A stretch of 64,000 nt of DNA from Enoplolaimus lenunculus (taxonomy: Eukaryota; Nematoda; Enoplea; Enoplida; Thoracostomopsidae). The DNA is taken from contig JASANG010004044.1 in the NCBI GenBank assembly GCA_030248215.1, positions 124,001 to 188,000 of the forward strand. The letters are read 5' to 3'. The notes under the pieces are model-generated. The model saw nothing but the letters and a program-made list of their open reading frames with translations. It ran no database searches and was not told the origin of the DNA. The position numbers were made by a program, and so were the translations under genes. This document shows positions 1 to 10,532 of this stretch, in pieces. The number at the start of each line of letters is the position of its first letter. Within the stretch, counting starts at the first letter, position 1.

Positions 1-309
1 AAATCTTTGGAGCGGTGTTGAGATTAAATTGACATTTGGCGAATTTGTGTCAAATTTTAAATCACACGAGTCGGAAGCTGATAGCGGTATTAAGTGATGC
101 TCGGAGCTGTTCGGAGTTAGCGGAGGCGTTTGTTCTGTGGCACACAGTTTCAAGGCACCGTTTGTTTTAGCCGTTGACGGTGACGTCAAGTTATCATTGT
201 TTGATGAAATAGGGTTACCATCGTGGAGCTGATTTTGATTGGCAGGTTTCTGGCTAGGCTCTGATGCCTGACCAACGAGACAATCGATTGAAAAGTTTAG
301 CCTAGCCAT
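1..309 (-). CDS. N-terminal exon of probable Eh1-containing transcription factor (partial, runs off left edge)
   Basis: A reading frame on the minus strand starts with ATG at 309..307 and stays open for 103 codons to base 1, so it continues outside the window. An in-frame TAA at 327..325 just upstream supports this ATG as the first. Residues 6-12 read FSIDCLV, a good match to the Eh1 (engrailed homology 1) motif that recruits Groucho/TLE co-repressors; in homeobox, T-box and forkhead factors it often lies close to the N-terminus, as here. The remainder is polar and looks disordered (N, S, T, P rich), with Ser/Thr-Pro sites around residues 61-69 (TPPLTPNSS). No DNA-binding domain is visible yet; it would lie left of the window. 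Seen: the open frame and motif. Known: the role of Eh1. Inferred: that this is a repressor-type transcription factor. The family cannot be assigned from this piece. Confidence 0.65.
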   Translation of the reverse strand, partial: MARLNFSIDCLVGQASEPSQKPANQNQLHDGNPISSNNDNLTSPSTAKTNGALKLCATEQTPPLTPNSSEHHLIPLSASDSCDLKFDTNSPNVNLISTPLQRF

Positions 310-1544
310 ATTAACTGAGAGCGATTAGTAATTACAAATAGTTTATTTGACATTGTTTACTTTTTTGCTATTCTAAAAACGGTAAAACTATTTGATGTTT
401 TGTTGAAGCGGTTGCATGCACATCTGAGAAAACTTGACTAATCAATTTACAATTAAAGTTTGTTTAGTGAAAGTGTTTAGGTTTTATCACCAGTAAGAAA
501 CATGTTTTTAAACAGTGAAATAAAATGAACAGAAAATTGTTTTAGAAAGAATAAGTTGATTTTTGCTGCGGTTCTGTTACAGTAAAGCAGGAATGCTTTA
601 AATTTGAGATAACAGGTTTAGAAAGCACATGAATTAAGTAATTTAACAGTCGTAATGGCGTGATAAATTCGGCCAATATATGTGAAATAAATGAACTATC
701 TTAGTTGGATCTATATATACATTTTCGGTACAATTTCTTTACGAAGTTTTGCTCAGAGTTTGTATGACCACGTCGATGTTGAACTTCGGACCTCCGGCGC
801 TAGAGTCCAGTATGCAACTTTTACATAATGCGCTCAACTGCAAAACCTTCATATTCAGGTATATTGTCAAATCATGATTCTACCGGAATTCCTGCTCTGG
901 CCGGGATTCGTGTAAAAATTCAATTTCTGTTCCTTTTGCTGCATTCAAACACGCAGGAACAAAAAATTTTAGAGTTTTGCGGCAAATTATTCGTAACCAT
1001 TTCAATATTGGAAACTATTGCTTTGAAGAATTGTTAACTTTGATTGAAATGAGTGTTTTGTGAAATTTTTTGTCAGCAAATTTTATGATGAAATTGCTAA
1101 AACTCACTTACAGCATTTTTTGGCTAGTTGTCAAAATAGTTCAGCAGTTATTCAGTGATCAAAATTATTTCAAATTGCGGTTCCTAGTGCTGTTCCTGCC
1201 AAAAATTCAATTCCTGTTTCTGTTCCCGCAAAACGTAGTTTCTGTTGGAACCCTGGTGCACATATATTGCAACCTTTGCTTTACATATTATGGAGATATA
1301 GATACAATATCCAATTTGTATTAAATCATAATTTTAAAATAAAGCTGTATAGCTATGTAACGGATGCAAAAGTAATACGGCAATGTCGCATGGCAACTTC
1401 CACGAATTTAGACAGCCAAAAGTATAGCTACGTTCTGATATCATCGGCCGAAAGCTTGTAGTCTGAAACATCGTCGAAGCCATAACTACGCTTCGTTGAC
1501 CGAGAACTTGTAATCCGAAATCTTGTTAAAGTCACATAGTCCGC
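310..1544. other. AT-rich 5' flank, no gene seen
   Basis: Upstream flank of the left-edge gene. Short ORFs here look random. The stretch about 870-1260 carries two direct copies of a motif around AAAAATTCAATTTCTGTTCC (near 915 and 1203), with scattered GGAAC/GTTCC runs, so it is probably an old repeat. No coding exon or RNA gene is supported. Confidence 0.4.
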
Positions 1545-2025
1545 TTATATACGCTTTGGCTTTGGGCTAGGCTTAGGATTATTCTTACGCTTAGGTATAG
1601 GCTTAAGACCAAAATGTAGTCGTATATCCGTTTCCGTTTGCGGTAAAAATCGAAGTCCGTTTCCGTTTTCGTTATAGAAATAACGGAAATTCTGTAATTT
1701 ATACGCTGAAAGTTAGTTAAAAATCATGTGCATATCTACGCAATTTTTCGTTACAGATATGCCGCAAATATTCAAAAATGAAATAAAAATTACGAAATTC
1801 ATCCAAAACTTTAAAAAATTCGACGCATCCGCCATTTTTTCTTTAAAATTTTATGAAACCCGGTAAATATTTGCACGCTTCAATTTTGTGTTGGCAGAAA
1901 ATGAAACATTTTCCAAACGTTTACACTTCAATATCCGTTTATCGTTTCCGTTATTTTGATCGCTATCCGTTTCCGTTTCCGTGCTTAGGACAAACTTATT
2001 GTTAGGATTATATTTTATTCTAATA
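1545..2025. mobile_element. Hexamer-core MITE remnant (family B) split by a CAGGGTG-type hAT-like MITE (family C)
   Basis: About 1550-1612 and 1983-2000 hold TTAGG/CTTAGG hexamers typical of family B. Between them, about 1620-1983, lies a family C body, recognised by clusters of ATCCGTTTCCGTTT at both ends and a middle shared with the copies at 6447 and 63567. The arrangement suggests C inserted into an older B copy. The ends are eroded and no clean target duplication is readable. Confidence 0.5.
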
Positions 2026-3475
2026 GTACGTACACCATTCTAAAACTGTTACTAAACTGCAAAAATTGCAAAATATACCAAAATTCAAAGCTCTTGAGTA
2101 TTCCAATCAAAGCTTAATGCTGTTTTTCATAACCGGTAAACGCAATGGTGGACGTAGAAATTTCTGAAATGTGGCTGTGGCGTGAGACATAATACTGAAC
2201 AAAAAACTCACGAGCAAAGTAAATAAGAAGACGAATGAGTGCCGAAGCAGTCACCCCCAAACCCCTCATTTGGGGAGCCCCACCGAGGAGCCCTCACCAT
2301 GAGAAAATAATAAACAAAAATTTGAATAATATTTTGATCATCGCAAGGGGCGCCCTTCCAGCAATATTGACCGGCCCTACTACCCTAGCTTTAACTCGGC
2401 ACAGGCACAAATCTTGATACAAAAAATTTTGGCCTTTATTTCCATTGTTGTGCCTAGGTCAGAATGGAACATCTCGGATCTACCCATGACGAAACGTCCG
2501 TCTTAGAAAACTATTGCTGTCGAACGCAATCAATAGAAAATTTAAATTTTGTATCATGATACGCTGTAGCAGACTTAGATCGATTCAGAGCCTCCCTAAC
2601 GTAAAAAGTCGTTTACAAAATACAAAAACAATACCCCACCGATGCATTTAGTAAAAAAACAGCTAAAAACTTGTGGTCCGTTACAGTCTTGTAATTTTAA
2701 CTGTTTGCCGTGACTAGCCAGTTAAACATGCCAAGGGGACAACGCAAACGGGCATACGATTGAAATAACAACCTTACCAGACTGAAACATTTTTTCGCGG
2801 ATCCGAAATTTTTTTCAAGGACAAGCCCCTTTGTCACCCCTCTGGCTGCTGCTTTGCATTCGTTTCATGCGTCACTTCGGTTATCACTAATTACAATATA
2901 TTAGATTATGTGAATAAAACGACAAATTTTCTGATTAAAACTAAAGCCAAAAACTCGTGTGTATAAACAATCATGTTTTAGTTTGAGCGAAATTTAGACT
3001 ACAAATTGCTCCGAGTAAACAGCTCTACCGTAACCGCGTTCAAATGAATAGCAAATCAAGTTTAAGTCACCGTCCTATTGGTTAAATTGTAGTTTAATTT
3101 CGAAACGTAGTCTCGATTGTTTTAAGGAAGCGGACGCGGAGCGGACCGCATTGTAATGGACAGAACAATCCTAGAAATGGCATGCTGTCAATTTATAGGA
3201 CTTACAAGCGGGGCTAAAAGAACACCCACGCCACTCCCTTCTGGCTTGTCGGCCAGCACAGTGAGAAAGGCACGTCTATAAAGCGAGAAATATAATGCGG
3301 AAAAAAGATATCCAAAAGGAGCATAGCAACAATTTTGCAAACGGGGGTCGCTGACATTTTCGTTATTATTTCAAATGAGGTTTCGTGTGTTACCAACTGA
3401 AACAATAATAAAAGCTCCAAAGGAAAAATTACACAACGGCTTTGAGTTATAGACAACGGTGGATCTCATGGACGG
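2026..3475. other. Intergenic stretch, no gene seen
   Basis: No supported exon. About 2250-2400 is locally GC-rich with GGGGAGCCCC and GGGGCGCCC palindromes and looks like a decayed transposon. The 80-codon minus ORF at 3456-3214 has hydrophobic stretches but no recognisable domain or splice context and is not called. Confidence 0.35.
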
Positions 3476-3600
3476 CTAAGTTTAAACTATTTTTTGCTTT
3501 AGATTTAGTCTTAGTCATAGGCTAATACTAACGCAAAGGCTTAAGATAATATATGCTTAGGAATATGTTTATACTACTGTTGGGCCCCTCAAAGTGACAT
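3476..3600. mobile_element. Family B MITE fragment
   Basis: Contains the recurrent B string ACTATTTTTTGCTTTAG, degenerate CTTAGG hexamers and a right part ATGCTTAGGAATATG followed by TACTACTGTTGGGCCCC. The left inverted-repeat end is missing. Confidence 0.5.
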
Positions 3601-3779
3601 AAAACATGATTGGCAATCTCCATCCAAACTCCGCACTTATCAAATCCTTTCCATCAAAAAATAATTCCTCTCATAGAAGATCTCCCTGTAGGACCTTTAT
3701 CTGTCTTCAGTATCCTTGGAAAGGCCTGATGGCGGAATAAGTTGGCATTTTTGCCCATTACAATGGATGAAAGTGCCAA

Positions 3780-4310
3780 CTTTGCTCGCACATACTGTTG
3801 AAGTCCGAGTCATTGAAAGGATCTCGCCATATGAACAGAGAACTCTTGCGAATACCTGTTCAGAAACTTGCGTTTATAGCCAGCCATAATTTTGATTGGG
3901 CGCTTGTTGTCGACTCCAGTGCGACTAAATGTGTTGGGTATGGACGTAGTACACCGTTCAGTTTCACTAAATGCTGCCATTTCCTGTTCGATGTCCAAGT
4001 CCAAGTTGAGCATTTCCACGATGAACCCACTACCCGCCACTCTGCGAACGAAAAACTGCACAGTAAACGAATTCGAGAAAAAGTCGTTGTGTTCTTGTAC
4101 AATCTCCCTCCTAAAATTCGTCTCATGGATAACCATTTTCCAAAATTCCGCCCACGAACAATATCTCCCAAAAATTGTTTCCATGGACCCCCAAAATTGT
4201 TCTCATCATGGGCAATCTATCCCTACGGGTACTGGAAGGAGACTGTCCATTTGATCCCTGCAGGCAGCGCTGACAATGCCCTTGAGTCTCAAAACATTTC
4301 TATATTTTAA
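3780..4310. other. ORF-rich island of unknown origin
   Basis: This stretch is visibly less AT-rich than its flanks and is open in several frames on both strands: plus 3798-4310 (170 codons), minus 4184-3810 (124 codons), plus shorter overlapping frames. The minus frame looks more protein-like to me (mixed charged and aromatic residues, for example FRREIVQEHNDFF), but no domain is recognisable in either strand. It could be a piece of a decayed transposon coding region or an isolated exon. No start codon, splice site or neighbour settles the strand, so I give no product. Confidence 0.25.
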
Positions 4311-5192
4311 AAATTGAAAGTTTTTTAATCCGTTGTGATTTTCTTCAATTTTAACCATATTAGGCTCAAGAAAAACTAGTAGATTGAACTTCGATTATTG
4401 CTGCTCGAGTCAATTGAATCATATTTTTTCTCAAATTTTACTTTTAAATTCATCAGAGGGTAGATTCCACTAACTGTAAACAATGTCATTAGTTTTTCAC
4501 TGCAGGCGTTAAATGGAAAATTCAACATTAATTTGCTGTTGGAATAAAGTTAGGCCCTAAAAACGACTCATCGGGAATATAAAACAAATAGTTCCGACCA
4601 GAGCTCCGCACGACCCGAGCGTACCCGCGGTCAAAACGAACTGATTAAGAATATTTGACGCGCGTAATCCCGCGGGTAACAAATTTCAAAGCTCGGGTAA
4701 AGAATTTCAAAGCACAGTCAAAAAGATGTGATTCGTTTATCCGCCTGGAATTTTGATAACAAACGACAAACACAGGTTCAACTATACAGCTCGTTCTTTG
4801 GTTGTTTTTACTTTTTATATATCGAGTAACGGTTTGTGTTTCCACGTATCAGGGTACAACCGTAGGTCTGCTTTTGACTCAGGCAGCAAATCGACTTCCG
4901 TTCCCTGTCGAATTTTTTGTAGACATTTTGGGCAATTTTCGTAGTGACATGTTTCGTATTTTAGTAAATGTTGTCAATTGCAGCGGGTTCTTCTGGAACT
5001 TTCGAATAATTTATAAAGTTCGAATTGCGAAGATATGCAAGAAGGACGTTTAAACCGTAATTTTTGTACCACACTGCGGAAAATTTCCTAAACCTCACAA
5101 GTTGTGCATTACTTTAACGGCGCAATTTTGTCTCTCGGCGAACTCCATATCCGGCAAAACCTGGTGACAAGTGACAACGCAATTCAACTGCT
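4311..5192. other. Intergenic stretch, no gene seen
   Basis: AT-rich with short unconvincing ORFs. No repeat family from elsewhere in the window is obvious here. Confidence 0.3.
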
Positions 5193-5402
5193 CACTGCAA
5201 AAAATGATGAATCAAATTGACTTTCTCAGAAATAGGCTCTACGTGGACTACACAAACTGAGTCAAAGTCGACTCCGCCAGAGTCAAACGTGCGACTTAGG
5301 TGATCAAATTTGACTCTGGCGGAGTTGAATTTTACTCAATTTGTGTTGTCCTGTAGGGCCTATTTCGAAGAGTGTCAACTTGACTCACAATTTTTTGCAG
5401 TG
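5193..5402. mobile_element. Palindromic MITE, family D, copy 1
   Basis: Starts CACTGCAAAAAATGATGA and ends CAATTTTTTGCAGTG. The two halves are almost complete inverted copies: GACTCCGCCAGAGTCAAA on the left answers the GACTCTGGCGGAGT type of sequence on the right. It is flanked by CT on both sides, a 2-bp target duplication. It has no coding capacity; it is a non-autonomous element that would form one long hairpin. Confidence 0.85.
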
Positions 5403-6259
5403 CTCGGAGTGAACCTTTCCTCCAATTAACTTTATTGTGACCTACATCAAGGTCAAGCGATTATGTATTATTAATATCAATTAATACACTGGAAAATGTA
5501 AATTTTTACTGGTTTGAATTTTATTACGATTAAACTTAACAGGTTCAAGCTTCGATTAAGGTAGGGCGCCCGTATAGCTTACGCTGGTTAAACTGGAGTG
5601 TTCTTATGCGGTTTTTTATATCAAAAACAACATCTCAGTTGTATGTTCCCAAACTGAAGTTTTTAAATAATTACAGTTAAAAATTTGCGTATACTTACAG
5701 TTGTTTCTCAGTTTCCCATAGATTTAGAAATATAATAAAACAACTTATTCAGATTAATATTATTATGAAAATGTACGAATTTTTTGAGTCAAATTTTAAA
5801 ATAAAGTTGTAATCATGTGTTTATTTTAAATGGCATTGCAGAGTGTTATTTCTTGCGTTCGGAATTTTATGTATTAATTACGAAACATTTAAGCAATTCA
5901 ATATTCTCACGATTCATAAAAACTCGTATGGTGAATTAACATTAATAGCCATTTTTGTACAATTATGGAAACAGATACAAAACTGCAAACTGTATAGAAG
6001 TTGGTGTTTAAGATATTCAAAAAAAAGTTACTGAAACGGAAAAAAATGAATTTTTAAAATGTTACAGTAATATTTGAACTATTCGAATTTATGTTATTGC
6101 TAGTATTTCTGTCACTTTTCTCAATCGAGCGTAGAACCTGTTGCGAGCTTTTTATCGTGTCTGTGATTTTCGCGCAACTATGAAATAATGAGCATCGAAA
6201 TTACAGTGCACGCTTCTTAAATTTACAGTACTCTGTTGTTGTACAAAATTTCAGCTCCA
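5403..6259. other. Intergenic stretch, no gene seen
   Basis: AT-rich; no ORF with coding character and no recognised repeat. Confidence 0.3.
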
Positions 6260-6446
6260 TAACGCTGACGCAGTTGGTTTGCGGTTCAAAACATATTGCT
6301 AAGTTTTGAAAGGTGCTACACATAGTTGAGAATACGGAAAAATACAAAAAAAAAACAAAAAAAAACCGCAAAAAACAAAAAAAAAAAAAAAAAACCAAAA
6401 AAAAATCAAACAACACAACACAAAAAAAAAAAAACAATTTCCTAAA
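6260..6446. repeat. Family T fragment plus A-rich low-complexity tract
   Basis: 6310-6335 carries AAAGGTGCTACACATAGTTG followed by GAGAATACGG, the half-site of the palindromic family T seen at 26815, 42261 and 52812. It runs into an almost pure A tract with scattered C (about 6341-6435). The long minus-strand Phe-rich frame across the A tract is an artefact. Confidence 0.5.
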
Positions 6447-6819
6447 CAGCGTGTAACCAGATAACTGTTTCCGGCAAAAAACGAGGTCCGTTTCCGTTAT
6501 AGAAATACTGAAAATTTTGTTATTTTTATGCTCGTAAATTAGTTGTTAATCACGTATCTAGCGATTTTTTATTACAGATATGCTGCGATTGTTCGAAGTG
6601 AAATAAAAATTACGAAATATATTCATATCTTGGTGAATCCGCTGTTTGTTCTTTGAAATTTTACAAAGTCCGATGAATATTTGCATATATCAATTGTGTT
6701 GGCAGAAAAATAAAACGTTTTTGAAACTTTTCCTTCACTATCCGTTTTCCATTTCCGTTTTTCATCACTATCCGTTTCTGTTTCCGTTATTTATACTATC
6801 CGTTTACATTTACACCCTG
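6447..6819. mobile_element. hAT-like MITE, family C
   Basis: Begins CAGCGTGTAACCAG and ends TTTACACCCTG, imperfect terminal inverted repeats. The flanking 8 bp are TTCCTAAA on the left and TCCCTAAA on the right (7 of 8 identical), the 8-bp duplication typical of hAT elements. The interior is rich in TCCGTTTCCGTT and has no ORF of note. Confidence 0.7.
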
Positions 6820-9057
6820 TCCCTAAAGCGTATTAAGCGTGGAATTTCGGTGCAAAAATTTTCAAAATGCGGACAGCAAAATTTTTATAGCCATGTCAAA
6901 AATTGGTGCAGAAGAATCGTTTGTAGACACAGTACGCATTTTTGGGCAAACTATTTTCAACCACAGTCATGAAAAGTCAGTAAACGTTGCGGTTCGAATT
7001 TCAGATGTGTCGTAAAGTAAAACTCCTAAACGCCTAGACCACTTCCAATCTATGAAGCAATAACACTTTAGAACCTTTTATGAGTCCGATTAGGTATCTT
7101 CACCACACAGGATCGCTTCGCTTTTTTACCTCAGACTCCTACCAAATTGAAGTCCTGTCCACGTACCTGTCGAATTATGATTTGCTTTCACATTTAAATA
7201 TTTTCAACTAAAAATATTAGCTTACACCATACAGCCATTGAATTGACCATTCAGATAAAGCTAGACGTTTATGGGTATATCTTAGACCTATAATTGGTTG
7301 AAATTTATATTCCGTTTAAATTACTCGTCAGTCACACATATAGAGGCAATTAAAAATTAACCGGATATATATTATAATTTATAGTCTAAGACACACCACA
7401 GGCAGCTCAGATTAAGCATTTTAGGCCGAAACCTGGTATTTTAATTCCATTAGCTGACAATTGAAGCTGCAATTTTCAAGTAGAATGAGGCAAAATGGCG
7501 CGTCGGAGAGAGTTTAATTTTTTTAAAAAATTGATATAATTTTGTTTTCTCAATCAGCGTACCGGTTATCGGTTTATTTTTGACGCATTAATTTTTATGA
7601 TTTTGCCAAAATAACATAGCTAGCGTATTTTTCGGAAATAATTTGATTTTACAATTCAAAACGATAAAATAGATTTAGCAAAACTGTGTGTTTAACTGTA
7701 GGACCTGTGAAACTATCACTGGTTCGATTGATCAATGCTTTATTGCCTACTTGCTACACTTACCATGTATATGCTACCTGCAAGATGAAAATTTCTATCA
7801 TTAATATAATTTTATTATAGTAAAGTCAAACTAATTTGAAACTCCAGGTATTAAAACAGTAAAATTTCACGCGTTTTAATCAGTTTTATTCTTAAAAAGT
7901 TATTGTTGTTACAAAGACCGCCCGAATATAACAGAAAATGTGAACAAATTGATTTTTTGTTCTATCGTCGACAGCTCAGCAACCAGAAATTGTTCGCAGA
8001 GGGACATCTATAGGAGGGGTAGGAAAAGATTTCGAGATACAAAATTGTTTTAATGGTATAAAAAAATTTTTGCATTATGAGAGTCGAAAATCTCCCCGCA
8101 CAAATGTGGCGCCTCTTTCGCCACCATTAGTCGTGGCCCTAGTCGTTTTAAATCATCAAATATTGTTTTTGAGATCAGAGTAATTTTCCCACGGCCGTCA
8201 AAATTGACAGTTTTTTTCTCGTTTTAATCGTTTATATTAAGAATCCAAATGATACATGCTTAGCGAAAAAAAAGATGGCAATATCGATAACTTTATAGCT
8301 CGCAACTGTGCGCTAAACTGCATTTTGTGCAAACTAATTGCAGCCTAAAATGAGAATACACATCACAGTTTCGAGACAGAGAGCGACACATATTGCAGCG
8401 TTAGTGACCTGCTGAGTTTCAAATTGCCTACTTTATGATTGTGATTTTTTTGTCATATATAAACTAAATATGGTCTATTGTATAATAACTAATAAGGTAT
8501 TGTCAAATCTGTGTATCACAAAGAAAACTTTTTTGCTTGGATGTCATTCACTTGTTGATCACATTTTAAAATCATTTTTATGCCTAATTCATAAAATATA
8601 GCGACAAATAATACTAATACCAAAATTTAATTTTTCTGAGAACGTATGTCAAAGTTTTAAAATGCCAAATTGCTGGTTAGGGCAGTGCCCCTTCCTAGTT
8701 ATTGTGCTTTATACTATAGATGTGTTTAAGAATTCATTAAGTTTAGCTTTAAACTAAAAATATGTAAAAAATTTTATCAGTTTAAAGCGTAAAGCTATCT
8801 GTTAGTTTAGTTACTTCAGAAAATTATAGTTTAATGATTTTGTTGCAGGATAGCAATTTGATAAGCTTAAGCCTTAGGCTAAATTTTTTGCTTAGGTTTA
8901 AGTTTGACCTAACAACCATCTTACATGTGATGCTCTCTTTGTGCCGAACTGACCTACCGTAGCATTTTTGTTGGTTGTCATGTCCGTTAATTTTCTGGAT
9001 TTTAATAAAATTTATGCGGGTTTTTATTTGGTTCTGAAATCATATATGCACTACATT
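6820..9057. other. Long intergenic stretch, no gene seen
   Basis: Over 2 kb of AT-rich sequence. It has only short chance ORFs, a few CTTAGG-like hexamers near 8870-8905, and no exon with both splice sites and coding character. About 8100 has GGCGCC-type palindromic bases. Confidence 0.3.
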
Positions 9058-9195
9058 TCGGGATAATAGACTCAATTAGGGTTTAAGTACTCTATCCGCT
9101 TACGGAATCTTATTAGACATACGGACTTCTATTGATTGGGACTCAAAATGGGGAATCCCTCTTATCCCCACTTAATCGGGTCACTACTGTGCATT
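9058..9195. mobile_element. Family E element, right-hand fragment
   Basis: Matches the right part of the full copy at 20471: GGACTCAAAATGGGGA, then CTCTTATC and CACTACTGTG at the end. The left half is absent. Confidence 0.55.
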
Positions 9196-9770
9196 AGCCG
9201 AGAGCAGTAGCCATGAACTATCACGTTTTTTACCGTCACACGAAATAAAAAATATGGTGTATCTTAAAGTTTCTCAACCTTTAACCAAAGTTAAAAGCAT
9301 AATTGAAATTTTAAATGCGATTTTTAATATTACACACCGAGAGTTCGTTTGTACTCATATGTCGACCACGTTTTTAACAATTAAATGTACTTTAATCAGC
9401 ACGTTTGTTGCTATTAATGAGAGACTTTAAAAGTCCAACGCAGACGAGATAAAATTGAAATTGATACAGTAGGCACGGATTGAATAATTTCAAAACTTAT
9501 AATAAAAATATTAAAAAATATCAATGTTTAATGTCTCAGTTTTATTAAATTTTTCAATTTCATTTCATGTCGAGTACTAAAAATCGGCCATGACGCAGTT
9601 ATAATCGTACGTCTTTACTGTTTGTACAATTTTTTAGCGTATTGAAAGCAGAACAACGCATGATTAGCGTTTTTTACGGTACCGCAACTCTATTGATTGT
9701 TAGACGCTGCTTAACTTAAAACATTTTGAAAACATAATATCGCAGAGTATTAAATGCAACATGTCGTTGA

Positions 9771-9834
9771 AGGCTTAGAATATGCTTAATACATTACTGC
9801 TACGGCCCTGTTCTATACATTGACCAAAAACTCT
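9771..9834. mobile_element. Family B MITE, terminal fragment
   Basis: GGCTTAGAATATGCTTAATA followed by CTACGGCCCTGTTCTATACA and TTGACC, the right end of family B. The left end is not found. Confidence 0.5.
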
Positions 9835-9895
9835 TCTAAGTCAAAGGTCTGCCTCATAAGTGTACAACCAAAAGGTTTAGCAACACCTCACAGAT

Positions 9896-10532
9896 ATAAA
9901 TAACGGAAACGGGAAACGGATATTAAAGCACAAATACTTCAAAATAGTTTTATTTTTCTGCCAACACAATCGAGGTTTGTATATATTTAACGGAGTTTCA
10001 AAAATTTAAAAAAATTGCTGATGCATCGAAATTCTTGAGATTTCAGATAAAAATTTCGTAGTTCTCATTTCATTTCGAATAATTGCAGCATATCTGTAAA
10101 AAATTGCGATATACGTGATTTATATATAACTAATTTTGAACGTAAAAGCAGTAACCTAATTAACGCTATTTCTATAACTGAAGCGGACGCCGATTTTTAC
10201 CGGAAACAGATATCCGGCTACACCCTAGTTGCAGTATATATGAACTGAAAAATTACATTTTTATACGTAATTTTGAGCTGAAAAGTAACGAAATTTCCAG
10301 TATTTCTATAACAAAAACGGTCAATGTTACTTTTAGGGGCGTAACAGTAGATTAAGCGTATTTCTAAGCCTAAGCATTGTATAAATGTGTTCCTAAGCCC
10401 AAGCAAAAAATGTAATCTAGAATCTAAGACTACTCTTTTATAGACCCACCAGAAACCTGGTCGCCCCTTAAAGTAACATGGGCCACAAAAACAGCCGATT
10501 TTCACCGGATACGGATTTTCGGTTACACCCTG
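9896..10532. mobile_element. Two adjoining hAT-like family C copies, the second interrupted by a family A MITE
   Basis: About 9896-10225 is one family C copy ending GGCTACACCCTA. A second, partial copy follows and ends TTCGGTTACACCCTG at 10532. The second is split by the family A insertion at 10319-10484. Homology runs through the ACGGAAAC-rich ends and the middle shared with 63567-63940. Confidence 0.6.
10319..10484 (-). mobile_element. Family A MITE with perfect 8-bp target duplication
   Basis: Starts GGTCAATGTTACTTTTAGGG and ends CCTTAAAGTAACATGGGCC. Both flanks read ACAAAAAC, a perfect 8-bp duplication. The core holds CTAAGCCTAAGC hexamers. It is inserted into an older family C copy, so A was active after that C copy landed. 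Confidence 0.85.

Noticed and set aside
5193-5402. CRISPR-like or regulatory inverted repeats
   Set aside because: The identical 210-bp unit is dispersed with 2-bp flanking duplications, which marks a transposon.
6201-6437. Phe-rich minus-strand ORF resembling a membrane protein
   Set aside because: It is the reverse of an A-rich low-complexity tract.
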